Counted from the stretch's first letter, positions 8,353 to 16,435 are shown. The stretch: DNA of 64,000 nt from Ramlibacter sp. WS9 (GCF_003797765.1 NZ_RKMB01000006.1:186001-250000); one strand, 5' to 3'. Notes: generated by a model not told the origin, from the letters alone. Numbers and translations: made by a program.

Positions 8353-8868
8353 ATGAAGTTTTCTCCCGTCCTGCCACTGGCGCTGTGCGCTGCCTTGTTT
8401 TCGGCAGCAGCCGGCGCGCAGCTGAAGGCGCCCCGCAACGCGGCGCCAGCCCCCGCCGCGGCACCCGCTGCGCCTGCGCCGGCAGCCGCAGCCCCGGCTG
8501 CTGCGGTCTCGCCCGAAGTGAAGGAAAAAGAAGCGGCCGGCAAGCTCGCCGCGCACGGCTGGCTGCTGCTGCTGGACCGCCGCGATTGGGGCCGCGCCTG
8601 GGAAGGTTCGAGCGCCGTCTTCCGCGCAGCGGTGCCGCTGGCGAACTGGATGGATGGCATCCCCAAGGTGCGCGAAGGCTTCGGTACCTTCGTCGAGCGC
8701 ACGCCGGCCGAATCGGTCTACAAGACCAAGTTGGAAGGTCGTCCCGACGGCGAATACGTCACCGCGATCTTCCTGTCCAAGTTCGAGAAACGCGAACTGC
8801 AGGAAGTGGTGACCGTCGTGCGCGAGTCCGACGGCAAGTGGCGCGTCACCGGGTATTCGCCTCGCTAG
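8353..8868 (+). CDS. Secreted DUF4019 domain-containing protein
   Basis: 171 residues from ATG 8353, which gives a clean Sec signal peptide (MKFSPVLPLALCAALFSAAAGA). An Ala/Pro-rich linker follows (residues ~25-55), then the DUF4019 region: AAGKLAAHGWLLLLDRRDWGRAWEGSSAVFR, VREGFGTFVERTP, and the closing VVTVVRESDGKWRVTGY. The role is unknown, and export to the periplasm is likely. Its last 23 bases overlap the 3' end of the convergent DUF4142 gene. Confidence 0.8.
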   Translation: MKFSPVLPLALCAALFSAAAGAQLKAPRNAAPAPAAAPAAPAPAAAAPAAAVSPEVKEKEAAGKLAAHGWLLLLDRRDWGRAWEGSSAVFRAAVPLANWMDGIPKVREGFGTFVERTPAESVYKTKLEGRPDGEYVTAIFLSKFEKRELQEVVTVVRESDGKWRVTGYSPR

Positions 8869-9658
8869 GCTTCTTGCCCGCTGGAGTCGTCAGGCCCAGC
8901 GGCATGGCGCCCGCGCCCATCGAGCGCGTGGCCAGGCTGGCGCGCGCAACGAACGGGTCTGCCGTCAGCGATTGAACCGCGGGCTGGACTGGCACGGGCG
9001 CAGCGGCATGCCGTGCCGGCGGCGCCGCGTTGGTCGCGGCCCCGGTGCGGGCCATCCTGGCGTCGGGCACGAGCCGCTCCACCGTGGTCAGGTGATACCG
9101 CAGCGTGGGCAGCGTCTTGTCGATCCAGGCCTTGAGCTGCGGGTCGCGTGTGGCCAGGCTGGCCCTCTCGAACATGTGCACGTTGTCTTGCTGGCTCTTG
9201 AGCCCGAGTTCTCCCATGAACTCGCGATCGAATTTGGCGCCCTGCAGCTTCGCAAGGCGGTTGAGAACCTTGCGCTGGTCGTTGGCGAGCATGGGCGCTG
9301 CCATGCCACGCACGTGCAGCATGTACTGCAACTCGTTGGATGCAGCCGTATGGTGGTTGATCAGCGTCGCGGCGAACGAACGCACACCGGCGTTGTTCGA
9401 CTTGGCCAGCGCGAGCCGTGACGCTTCGCTCTCGAACCGGCCTTCGGCCGCTGCGTCTTTCAGGAAGCGCCGCTCGTCGCGCTGCTGGACAGGCATCGAT
9501 TTGTTCGCGGCGGCAGCGGCCGGCGCGAATATGGCGGGGTTGACGGGGCGCGGCCTGGGGATGACCTGGATCTCGCCCTGCGCCTGCGCCACTGGCGCGA
9601 AGCTCGAAACGGCGATCCACGCGACAACGGCAAGAACCCCAGAGTTCGCGCACTTCAT
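8846..9658 (-). CDS. Periplasmic DUF4142 domain-containing protein
   Basis: 270 residues with a signal peptide ending at AQA (residue ~26). The ferritin-like four-helix DUF4142 domain spans ~55-200: RFLKDAAAEGRFESEASRLALAKSNNAGVRSFAATLINHHTAASNEL and later LQGAKFDREFMGELGLKSQQDNVHMFERAS. The C-terminal ~70 residues are Ala/Pro-rich and low in complexity. Members are stress-associated periplasmic proteins of unknown function. The gene overlaps the convergent DUF4019 gene by 23 bp, so the two mRNAs would be complementary at their ends. Confidence 0.82.
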   Translation of the reverse strand: MKCANSGVLAVVAWIAVSSFAPVAQAQGEIQVIPRPRPVNPAIFAPAAAAANKSMPVQQRDERRFLKDAAAEGRFESEASRLALAKSNNAGVRSFAATLINHHTAASNELQYMLHVRGMAAPMLANDQRKVLNRLAKLQGAKFDREFMGELGLKSQQDNVHMFERASLATRDPQLKAWIDKTLPTLRYHLTTVERLVPDARMARTGAATNAAPPARHAAAPVPVQPAVQSLTADPFVARASLATRSMGAGAMPLGLTTPAGKKPSEANTR

Positions 9659-9795
9659 GAAAATTCCCTCGGTAGGCCCGCCAGAACCGCCGGCGGCAAT
9701 GCCTCATCTTGGGCAAGGCTCAGCAGGGCGCGTGTCGGATGCCGCCGCATGGCGGCGTAGGACAGGCCGCGCCCCGCAACTTGCGCAGTCGCGCT

Positions 9796-10656
9796 TCAGT
9801 GCGTGTGCGCGAGATAGCTGACCACGGCGACAAGGCCGATGCCCAGCATCAGCCACGCGACCTGGGCGGCCGTTTCGCGCGCCGAGAGGCGCTTTTGCAA
9901 TTGCGGAATCAGGTCCGCAAGTGCGACGTAGATGAAGCTGCTGCTGGCGACGACGAGGAAATACGGCAGGTAGTCGTGCAGGCGGTCTACCAGCCACCAT
10001 CCGGTGAGCCCGCCCAACATCGTGACGGCACCGGCAAGGGAAACCTTCACCAGCGCGATGCGGCGGTTGGGGCTGGAAAGGCGCAGCACCGCCAGGTCGC
10101 CGATGTGGTGGGGCACTTCATGCGCCAGCACGGCCAGGGCGGCAACCAGTCCGAGGCGCATGTCAGCCACGAAAGCCGACGCGATCAGGATGCCGTCGCC
10201 GAAACAATGGACGCTGTCGCCCGTCAAGACCGCCCAGCCGCCTGAAGGCAGCGGCTGGTGGTGATGGTGGTGATGCCCATCGCCATCGCCATCGCCATCG
10301 CCATCGTCGTGGGCGTGGCCATGGGCTTGTTCGTGGCCGTGCTCATGGTGATGTTCATGGCCGTGGTGCCACAGTTCCGCCTTGTCCAGGAGGAAGAAGA
10401 ACACCAGGCCAATCAGGAGCGTGGCGAAAAGCTCCTTGGCGCCGGCGCTGCTTTCGAACGCTTCGGGCAACAAGTGCATGAACGCGGTGGCCATGAGGGC
10501 CCCGGCAGCCAGGCTGAGAAGGTGCTGCGGCCCCAGGGGGGCGGGGCCATCTTTGCCCCGACCGGCCATGAAACCCAGGCCCATCAGGCCGGCGGCGAGC
10601 CACACGCTGCCGATGCCCGCGGCCAGGGTGGCTAACAGGATTGCGATCAATGTCAT
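9796..10656 (-). CDS. ZIP family metal (Zn2+) transporter with His-rich loop
   Basis: 286 residues from ATG 10654-10656. An upstream in-frame ATG at 10704 would add 16 unlike residues. About eight membrane segments are present. The family-defining helix is HCFGDGILIASAFVADMRLGLVAALAVLAHEVPHHIGDLAVL, with the metal-site HEVPHHIGD motif. The large cytoplasmic loop (~103-140) is packed with His, then alternating Asp-Gly, then six His in a row. It is expected to import zinc or a related divalent cation. The Asp-Gly part is encoded by a hexanucleotide tandem repeat. Confidence 0.87.
   Translation of the reverse strand: MTLIAILLATLAAGIGSVWLAAGLMGLGFMAGRGKDGPAPLGPQHLLSLAAGALMATAFMHLLPEAFESSAGAKELFATLLIGLVFFFLLDKAELWHHGHEHHHEHGHEQAHGHAHDDGDGDGDGDGHHHHHHQPLPSGGWAVLTGDSVHCFGDGILIASAFVADMRLGLVAALAVLAHEVPHHIGDLAVLRLSSPNRRIALVKVSLAGAVTMLGGLTGWWLVDRLHDYLPYFLVVASSSFIYVALADLIPQLQKRLSARETAAQVAWLMLGIGLVAVVSYLAHTH
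10277..10306. repeat. Five tandem CCATCG units inside the ZIP transporter gene
   Basis: Five perfect copies of CCATCG in a row, reading CGATGG on the coding strand and encoding the Asp-Gly run of the metal-binding loop. Because the unit is six bases, gain or loss of copies would change loop length without breaking the frame. Confidence 0.9.
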
Positions 10657-10799
10657 GCTGAACGGTGCGCGTCCGGCATGGACGACTCCAGAAAGTCCTC
10701 TCAAGGCGGCTGGGCGCCGGCCTTCTCTGGGGTCATCTTAACAATTGGCCGGCACGGGTTGCCGTGGCGGCGGTGAGGCTGCGGGGTGAAGTGCGCGAT

Positions 10800-10940
10800 T
10801 CAGCCTTGCTGGGACTGCGTAATGGCCACTTCGATGATGGGCGCGCGGAATTCCGTGAACGCCCACGATGCGACGGCGGCCAGGCCGATCGTGGCGGCGA
10901 CGACAGCGTTCTTGATGACGGTTCTGGACAGCTTGCTCAT
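10800..10940 (-). CDS. Small single-span membrane protein (46 residues)
   Basis: The ATG at 10938-10940 is preceded by GAGG at a normal distance. The product starts MSKLSRTVIKNAVV, carries one hydrophobic helix (~8-27), and ends FRAPIIEVAITQSQQG. The positive N-terminus suggests that end stays in the cytoplasm. No family is recognised. The frame, ribosome site and membrane helix support a real gene. It lies between the ZIP transporter and the tautomerase with its own space on both sides. Confidence 0.6.
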   Translation of the reverse strand: MSKLSRTVIKNAVVAATIGLAAVASWAFTEFRAPIIEVAITQSQQG

Positions 10941-11098
10941 GGGGGACCTCACTCGGTTATTTGACTCTGGAGCACGGACTCATTGTTGGCCCGCGGCGGC
11001 GCCTGGCGATAGGTGAATTGCTTAATCAGCCTTCAGCCAAATGCCGAAGGCGCCCGGGCCCACAATGGAGGTTTCGCAACCCACAAAAGGAAAAACCG

Positions 11099-11287
11099 AT
11101 GCCCACGATCCGCGTTGAATTGATGGAAGGCCGCACGCCGGAACAAAAGAAGAACCTCGTCGCCGCGCTGACGCAGGCCGTGGTGGACACGCTGGGCGGC
11201 AAGCCGGAGTCGGTCGACGTGCTGCTGTTCGACATCAAGCGCAGCGATTGGGCTACGGGCGGACAGCTTTGGTCTGAAAAGCCGTGA
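11099..11287 (+). CDS. 4-oxalocrotonate tautomerase family protein
   Basis: 62 residues from ATG 11099, with AAAAGGAAA as ribosome site. After Met removal, Pro1 is the catalytic base (MPTIRVELMEGRTPEQKKNLVAALTQAVVDTLG). The PESVDVLLFDIKRSDWATGG segment matches the 4-OT beta-hairpin, with the family's C-terminal Trp present. It is probably a hexameric keto-enol tautomerase. No catabolic genes are next to it, so the physiological substrate is unclear. Confidence 0.88.
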   Translation: MPTIRVELMEGRTPEQKKNLVAALTQAVVDTLGGKPESVDVLLFDIKRSDWATGGQLWSEKP

Positions 11288-11308
11288 AGTCCGCGAGGTC
11301 GTCGAACA

Positions 11309-11998
11309 CTAGCGCTGCAAGCTCACCCCGTCGCTCGCGAGGTGATGGCGGTACGCATAGGCGTAGAGGTCAAGGCGGCTGGACACTTCCAGCTTGCTGT
11401 AGATCGACGTCAGGTGGTTGCGCAAGGTGTGCTCGCTGATGCACAGGCGCCTGGCGATCACCTTGGCGGGCGCGGATGCGTCGCTCGTCACCGCGGCGAT
11501 GGTCTGCCGCTCCCGGCTCGTCAAGGTGGCGATTTTCGATTGATCGGGATCGTGGCTAGGGGCTGCTTTCTGGCGTGCCATTTCGAGAAAGATGCGTGCG
11601 GTCGCGGCGCGGTCGATCCACAGCTCGCCGCCATGCACCTTCTCGATGGCCTTGAGCAGCAGCGCGGGCGGGTCGTCCATGCGCACCACGCCGCGCACAC
11701 CCGCAAGCATCGCGTTGTCCAACAGCGTCGTGTCGCTCGAATTCGTCACGACGAGGAGGCGCGCCGAGGTCCGGTGGGCCAGGTCCACGAGCGCGTCGAA
11801 CTCGTCGTCGCCGTGGATGCCGGCGACCACCAGATCGGCCCCGCTTTGCTGCAGTGATTCGAACGATGAGGCAATCGAGTTCGCACTGCCCGCCAACTCC
11901 ATGCGAGACGCGGTTTGCACCAGGCGCTCGAGGCCCCAGCAAACCATGGGCGGGGCGATGACAAAAACCCGAATCGGGCTGGTGTAAACACTTGTCAT
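11309..11998 (-). CDS. LuxR/NarL-type response regulator
   Basis: 229 residues. The N-terminal ~120 residues follow a receiver-like pattern (IRVFVIAPPMVCWGLERLV, GADLVVAGIHGDD, ARLLVVTNSS, GVRGVVRMDDPPALLLKAIEKV). The acidic pocket is incomplete, and the expected phospho-Asp falls on AGIHGDD, so phosphorylation is uncertain. The C-terminus (~155-220) is a GerE-type HTH (LTSRERQTIAAVTS, VIARRLCISEHTLRNHLTSIYSKLEV). It sits next to the PilZ gene and the Tad operon, making it a candidate pilus regulator. No sensor kinase gene is adjacent. Confidence 0.83.
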   Translation of the reverse strand: MTSVYTSPIRVFVIAPPMVCWGLERLVQTASRMELAGSANSIASSFESLQQSGADLVVAGIHGDDEFDALVDLAHRTSARLLVVTNSSDTTLLDNAMLAGVRGVVRMDDPPALLLKAIEKVHGGELWIDRAATARIFLEMARQKAAPSHDPDQSKIATLTSRERQTIAAVTSDASAPAKVIARRLCISEHTLRNHLTSIYSKLEVSSRLDLYAYAYRHHLASDGVSLQR

Positions 11999-12062
11999 AG
12001 CGGACCTTCAATTTAGTTACAACGTTGCGTAATAGTAGGCAGGGCAAAAATTTTCCATGCAC

Positions 12063-12082
12063 TTTGTTGCAGTTTGTTGCAG
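12063..12082. repeat. Direct repeat TTTGTTGCAG x2 upstream of the regulator and PilZ genes
   Basis: Two abutting copies of the decamer TTTGTTGCAG lie in the 241-bp gap between the divergent response regulator and PilZ genes. One copy per helical turn (10 bp) would suit side-by-side binding of a regulator. The rest of the gap is AT-richer and probably holds both promoters. Confidence 0.55.
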
Positions 12083-12239
12083 TCCTTGCGGAAACTATCG
12101 ACGGCCGGGCTACTCTGCTCGACGGTTCCATCGAGGTTGCTCGGCGGTCGCTATCCAAGGCGGCATGCGCTCCTTGTCCTGGTGCGATCGGGATAAATCG
12201 CCTATTTGCGACCGACCGTTCGCCGCCTACATTGAAGAC

Positions 12240-12518
12240 ATGGCCGAACACCGCCTTGAAGCCCGTGAAGCGCTCGCGCTGCCCGTGCAGCTCGGCGATG
12301 GCACCGCCGCGGTCACGCGCAACATCAGCGCGTCGGGGATGTACCTCGAGATCCCCGGACTTCACCAGCTCGGCGGCGCCGTCGTCTTCGAAATGAAGAT
12401 TGGCCAAGCGCAGGTGAAGTTCATCGCCGAAGGCACCATCGTTCGCGTCGAGCATCACCAAGGCAGCACGGGTGTTGCCCTCAAGCTGCACACCCAGCGG
12501 CTCGAACCTCTCGGCTGA
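12240..12518 (+). CDS. Single-domain PilZ protein (c-di-GMP receptor)
   Basis: 92 residues from ATG 12240. Both halves of the c-di-GMP-binding signature are present: RLEAR (RxxxR) at residues 5-9 and NISASG (D/NxSxxG) near residue 32. The beta-barrel follows (MYLEIPGL...VVFEMKIGQAQVKFIAEGTIVRVEHHQGSTGVALKL). It should sense cyclic di-GMP. Lying just before the Tad pilus operon, it may link second-messenger level to pilus output. A longer open frame upstream is not family-like. Confidence 0.85.
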   Translation: MAEHRLEAREALALPVQLGDGTAAVTRNISASGMYLEIPGLHQLGGAVVFEMKIGQAQVKFIAEGTIVRVEHHQGSTGVALKLHTQRLEPLG

Positions 12519-12531
12519 AATTTCCTGAAGT

Positions 12532-12584
12532 TTTCGCTAGTTCATTTGTCCCAGTCGAATCGAGGGACACCTGTACTAGCGAAA
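12532..12584. promoter_or_regulatory. 53-bp two-part dyad upstream of the Tad operon
   Basis: A symmetric structure: TTTCGCTAGT, 5 bp, TGTCCC, 11 bp, GGGACA, 5 bp, ACTAGCGAAA. Both arm pairs are perfect and the spacers match on either side. It could be a cruciform or hairpin, or an operator with two half-sites per arm. It lies 14 bp after the PilZ stop and 78 bp before cpaA. No T-run follows, so simple termination is less likely. A possible -10 (TATATT) is at 12624-12629. Confidence 0.65.
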
Positions 12585-12662
12585 TAGGGAGAGTCCGCTC
12601 ATTCGCGGCCGTCGAACGATTTCTATATTCGTCTCAACCCACTGGCTGACGAAACGTTCGAA

Positions 12663-13217
12663 ATGATCACCCTTCCAGACCTGCCCACGCGCCTCCTGCT
12701 TTCACCCGCCGACTTGCTGCTGGCCGTACTGCTGGTGGTTGCCGCCGTGTCCGACTGGCGCACCTACCGCATTCCCAACTGGCTCACGATGGGCGGCGCT
12801 CTCGTCGGCCTGGCGCTCAACGCGTTCGTGACCGACGTCGGCGTGCTGAGGTCGCTGGGCGGCCTCGGACTGGGACTGGTCCTGCTGCTGCCGCTGTGGG
12901 CGCTGCGTGTGCTCGGCGCGGGAGACGTGAAGCTGATGGCCATGGTCGGCGCCTTCGTCGGCGCGCCGGACGTCCTGGTGGCATTGGCCTTCTCGCTGAT
13001 CGCGGGCGGCATCGCGGCTGCGGGCTTTGCGTTGTCGCGGCGCAAGGGCTTGCAGATGCTTCGCAACGTGCAGGAGACCTTGGTTGCGAGCGTGGTCACC
13101 ATCGCCGCGGGCCACGCGCCTTCGCTCGGAGCCATGCCTTCCATCGGCAAGCTTCCCTATGCGATCGGCATTTGCATGGGCTGCGTCACCTGGATCATCT
13201 ACCGCCATCTCAACTGA
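12663..13217 (+). CDS. cpaA: Tad prepilin peptidase (CpaA/TadV, A24 family)
   Basis: A 184-residue polytopic aspartic protease that trims Flp prepilins at the inner membrane. The two catalytic aspartates are D31 in SDWRTYRIPN and D88 in GAGDVKLMAM. As in other TadV/CpaA enzymes, the N-terminal methylase domain of PilD is absent. It is the first gene of a long co-directional pilus operon, with cpaB 18 bp downstream. Confidence 0.9.
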   Translation: MITLPDLPTRLLLSPADLLLAVLLVVAAVSDWRTYRIPNWLTMGGALVGLALNAFVTDVGVLRSLGGLGLGLVLLLPLWALRVLGAGDVKLMAMVGAFVGAPDVLVALAFSLIAGGIAAAGFALSRRKGLQMLRNVQETLVASVVTIAAGHAPSLGAMPSIGKLPYAIGICMGCVTWIIYRHLN

Positions 13218-13235
13218 CCCACAAGGAGACCCTTC

Positions 13236-14090
13236 ATGAGAAACCTCAAGGCCATCGCCTTTTTCGCCCTGGCGATCCTCGTCGGGCTGGCCGCGGCGAT
13301 CTATGCAGCCGGATGGGTGTCGCAGCGGGCCAACCTCGCGTCGACGAAGGTTGTCGTCGCCGCGGTCGACATCGAGCTGGGCAGCAAAGTCAACCCGCAG
13401 ATGCTCACTGTGGTCGAGTGGCCGCAGACCTCCGTTCCCGAAGGCGCCTTCCACGACGTCAAGGACGTGCAGGACCGGGTGCTCAAGGTGGGGCTCATGC
13501 GCGGTGACGCCGTGCTCGACCGCAAGCTCGCGCCGGCCGGCACGCAGGGTGGACTGTCCGCCGTGATTGCCGAAGGCAAGCGGGCGATGACGGTGCGCGT
13601 CAACGACGTCGTCGGCGTCGCCGGATTCGCGCTCCCCGGCAACTACGTGGACGTGATGATCAACGCGCAACAGGACCGCGCGGGCGGCCAGCAGGCGCAG
13701 CCGATCAGCATGACCGTCCTCGAGCAGGTGCTGGTCCTTGCGGTCGCCCAGGAGGCGGGCCGGGACGATACGAAGCCGCGCGTCGTGAGCGCGGTCACGC
13801 TCGAAGTCACGCCGGGCCAGGCCGAGAAGCTGGACCTCGCCCGAAGCGTGGGCACCCTTTCGCTCGTGCTGCGCAACCAGCTCGACAAGCAAGCCATCAC
13901 GACGGCAGGCGTGACCAAGGACGATCTGCTGCGCCTGAAGAACGAGGTCGTGCCCACCACCAAGGTCCTCAGCGGGCCCCCGGCCGCGCAGCCCGTGCGC
14001 TACGTGCCCCGCCCCGCCGCCGTTGTCAAGGCGCCCGGCACGTGCGTGGAAGTGATCCGAAGCGGCACACGCGCCCTCGAGTGCTTCTGA
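13236..14090 (+). CDS. cpaB: Flp pilus assembly protein CpaB/RcpC
   Basis: 284 residues with one N-terminal membrane helix (~5-27). The SAF domain follows (VVVAAVDIELGSKVNPQMLTVVEWPQTSVPEGAF...VGLMRGDAVLDRKL), then the RcpC-type domain (GKRAMTVRVNDVVGVAGFALPGNYVDVMI). It sits in the periplasm and is thought to help the secretin channel, possibly by binding peptidoglycan. AAGGAG precedes the ATG. The tail has two Cys (residues ~270 and 283) that could form a disulfide. Confidence 0.9.
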   Translation: MRNLKAIAFFALAILVGLAAAIYAAGWVSQRANLASTKVVVAAVDIELGSKVNPQMLTVVEWPQTSVPEGAFHDVKDVQDRVLKVGLMRGDAVLDRKLAPAGTQGGLSAVIAEGKRAMTVRVNDVVGVAGFALPGNYVDVMINAQQDRAGGQQAQPISMTVLEQVLVLAVAQEAGRDDTKPRVVSAVTLEVTPGQAEKLDLARSVGTLSLVLRNQLDKQAITTAGVTKDDLLRLKNEVVPTTKVLSGPPAAQPVRYVPRPAAVVKAPGTCVEVIRSGTRALECF

Positions 14091-14141
14091 ATCGTCGGAC
14101 ACCCCGATCAACAACACCAACACCACCAGGGAGAGACGCAT

Positions 14142-15845
14142 ATGCACTCCGCCACCACCAAGGCAGCGCTTGCTGCCGCCCTCGTCATCGCAACCGCTCC
14201 GGCCTTTGCGCAGGCACAGCAGGCACAGCAGGCACAGCAGACCCCGCCGGCACGCAGCGGCTCCGCCCCCATCGCGTCCAGCGCACCGGCGGGACGGCCA
14301 TGCAGCACCGTCACCGTCGATCCGCCCACCTACCTCACGCTGGGCAAGTCGCGCGTCGTGCGCCTGGACTTTCCCGCCACGCGAATCGTCGTGGGTGGCA
14401 GCTCGGGCAGCCGGGCCGGCAGGCCTGTCAACCTGACGCCGACGCCCGGCCAACCTGGTCAGGCCGCCCCGCAAGGCATGCCGGGCGCAGGGTCGGGGGG
14501 CGCGTCGACCGACGGGGTGGCCGACACGGAGATCACGCTTCTTGGGCCCAATGAGTTGTTCTTCCTCGGCCGGAAGCCTGGTTCGATGAACGTGGTGCTG
14601 CAGGGCTCCGACGGGCGCTGCGTGGTGAAGGACATCGTGGTCACCATCGACCCCGAGGCGCTGCAGGGCCAGCTCGCCGCCCTGATGCCGGAGGAATCCG
14701 GCGTGAGGGTTCGCGGGGCGGATAACTCCTTGGTGCTGACCGGCACCGTCAGCGATGCCGTGAAGCTCGACCAGATCCTGACCGTGGCAGCGGCCTATGG
14801 CGACAGCAAGAAGCTGGTGAACCTGCTGCGCGTGACGGCACCGCAGCAGGTCATGCTGGAAGTCCAGATCGCGGAAGTCAGCAAGACTTTGCTCGACAAG
14901 CTCGGCGCGAGCGTCAATGCGAGGCGAAACGCCAGCAGCGGGCTGAACACGTACTCGCTGATATCGAGTTTCCTCAGCGGTGGCGGAGGACTGCTGCAGG
15001 CGCTGCGCATCGGCACCGGAAGCATCACAATAGACGCGCAAAAGGACGACGGCCTGGTCCGCGTGCTGGCCGAGCCCAACATCATGGCCATCAGCGGCCA
15101 GTCGGCCAGCTTCCTGTCGGGCGGAAAGATCTTCATTCCCGTCGCGCAGAGCCCGAACAACGCCCTCGGCAGCGGCGGCACCACGATCACGCTCGAGGAA
15201 AAGGAGTTCGGTGTCGGCCTGAAGTTCACACCCACGGTGCTGGACGGAAGGATCAACCTGAAGGTGGTCTCGGAAGTGTCCGAGTTGTCGCAGACCGGCA
15301 CGCCCTTCTCCACCATCAACGGCGTCACGGCGATCCTGCCATCGCTGTCGACGCGCCGCATCGACACAACCGTCCAATTGGGCGACGGGCAAAGCTTCGT
15401 CGTGGCCGGCCTGATCAAGAACAACGTGACCGAGGCGCTGAAGCGCGTTCCCGGCCTGGGTGAAGTTCCTGTGATGGGTGCGCTGTTCCGCTCGACCGAA
15501 TTCCAGACGGACCAGACCGAGTTGATGTTCGTGGTCACGCCCCGCCTGGTGAAGCCCCTCACGGCCGCCGTGATGCTGCCGACGGACAACCACTCGGTGC
15601 CCAGCCGCGGCGACGTGATGTTCATGGGTCGCTCGGAGGGCGCCACGCCACCGGCCCGGCCCGCGGGCGCGGCCAACGAGACCATGCCGGTTCCGACCGT
15701 CACCGTCGTCGTGCCTGCGTCGGCCACGCCGGTTCAAGCCCCGGTCGAGCCTCCCGCGAATCTCGTGCCGACCGCCAGCACGTCGGCCGTCAGCACCTCG
15801 GTCGTCGAGGCCGCACCGCTCCTGCCCGTGTCCGGGCGCCAGTGA
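14142..15845 (+). CDS. cpaC: Tad secretin CpaC/RcpA
   Basis: 567 residues; GGGAGAG precedes the ATG. A signal peptide (~1-25) is followed by a Gln-Ala-rich stretch. The N-domain with a BON-like module spans ~50-240 (VDPPTYLTLGKSRVVRLDFPATRIVVG, then VRVRGADNSLVLTGTVSDAVKLDQILTVAAAYG). The secretin beta-barrel region spans ~245-470 (VLAEPNIMAISGQSASFLSGGKIFIPV, VGLKFTPTVLDGRINLKV, the closing PGLGEVPVMGALFRS). It forms the outer-membrane pore for the pilus. Residues ~475-567 are a Pro/Ala/Val-rich tail longer than usual. Confidence 0.92.
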   Translation: MHSATTKAALAAALVIATAPAFAQAQQAQQAQQTPPARSGSAPIASSAPAGRPCSTVTVDPPTYLTLGKSRVVRLDFPATRIVVGGSSGSRAGRPVNLTPTPGQPGQAAPQGMPGAGSGGASTDGVADTEITLLGPNELFFLGRKPGSMNVVLQGSDGRCVVKDIVVTIDPEALQGQLAALMPEESGVRVRGADNSLVLTGTVSDAVKLDQILTVAAAYGDSKKLVNLLRVTAPQQVMLEVQIAEVSKTLLDKLGASVNARRNASSGLNTYSLISSFLSGGGGLLQALRIGTGSITIDAQKDDGLVRVLAEPNIMAISGQSASFLSGGKIFIPVAQSPNNALGSGGTTITLEEKEFGVGLKFTPTVLDGRINLKVVSEVSELSQTGTPFSTINGVTAILPSLSTRRIDTTVQLGDGQSFVVAGLIKNNVTEALKRVPGLGEVPVMGALFRSTEFQTDQTELMFVVTPRLVKPLTAAVMLPTDNHSVPSRGDVMFMGRSEGATPPARPAGAANETMPVPTVTVVVPASATPVQAPVEPPANLVPTASTSAVSTSVVEAAPLLPVSGRQ

Positions 15846-15865
15846 ACACCGACCCGGAGAACACC

Positions 15866-16150
15866 ATGAACAAACTTCTTTTCGCCCTCCTCGTGCCCGT
15901 GCTCCTGGCCGGCTGCGCGACTTCCTCCACCACGCCCAGCTACGACACGCGCTTCGGCAATGCCGTGCGCGAGGCGCGGTTGCGCATGACGCTGAACCCG
16001 AACGCCGGGCGCAACCCCGATCCCATCGCCGGCATGGACGGGCGCGCCGCGCACGAAGCGTACGGCCGCTATCACGACTCCTTCAAGGCCCCGCCACCCG
16101 TCACCAATGTCATCAACATCGGTGGCGCCGTCGGCGGCGGCAAGAACTAG
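15866..16150 (+). CDS. Small pilus-associated lipoprotein
   Basis: 94 residues from ATG 15866 (GGAGA upstream). An earlier in-frame start overlapping cpaC lacks a good signal. The signal peptide ends in the lipobox LLAGC, so the mature protein is lipidated. The mature part includes YDTRFGNAVREARLRMTLNPNAG and GMDGRAAHEAYGRYHDSF. It lies between cpaC and the pilins, where Caulobacter-type loci have cpaD or a pilotin. It may assist secretin assembly; that role is inferred from position. Confidence 0.75.
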   Translation: MNKLLFALLVPVLLAGCATSSTTPSYDTRFGNAVREARLRMTLNPNAGRNPDPIAGMDGRAAHEAYGRYHDSFKAPPPVTNVINIGGAVGGGKN

Positions 16151-16243
16151 CGAAGGAGGGACAACGCATGGACTAACCAGCAACATTCCCACACCGCTTC
16201 GCCTTCTGTTTGGCGACTTCTCTTCTCAACCCAAGGAAACATC

Positions 16244-16435
16244 ATGGACAAACTCTTTTCCTCCATTCGCTCGTTCGCCCTCGAAGAAGACGGCGCCCAG
16301 GTCATCGAATACGCGCTGATCATCGCGGTGGTTTCGATCGCCCTCGTGGTCGCCCTGCGCGGCATCACGAACGGCAATTTCTCCACGTTCATCGCACGGG
16401 TGAACAACTGCCTGACGACGACGACGTGCGCTTGA
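16244..16435 (+). CDS. flp: Flp-type IVb pilin, first copy
   Basis: A 63-residue prepilin with ribosome site AAGGAA. The leader ends in a Gly before AQVIEYALIIAVVSIALVVALRG, giving Glu5-Tyr6 of the mature pilin as in the Flp family, followed by the hydrophobic assembly helix. The C-terminus has two Cys (NNCLTTTTCA) that could pair. It is processed by CpaA. A nearly identical paralogue follows 61 bp downstream. Confidence 0.93.
   Translation: MDKLFSSIRSFALEEDGAQVIEYALIIAVVSIALVVALRGITNGNFSTFIARVNNCLTTTTCA

Noticed and set aside
10277-10306. Short tandem repeat considered as a CRISPR or variable-number array
   Set aside because: The units are six bases and lie inside a coding region. No CRISPR-type repeat-spacer array was seen anywhere in the window.
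12702-15737. Long open frame of about 1,000 codons antisense to cpaA-cpaB-cpaC
   Set aside because: High-GC DNA gives long antisense frames. This one runs across three real genes and has no domain pattern.
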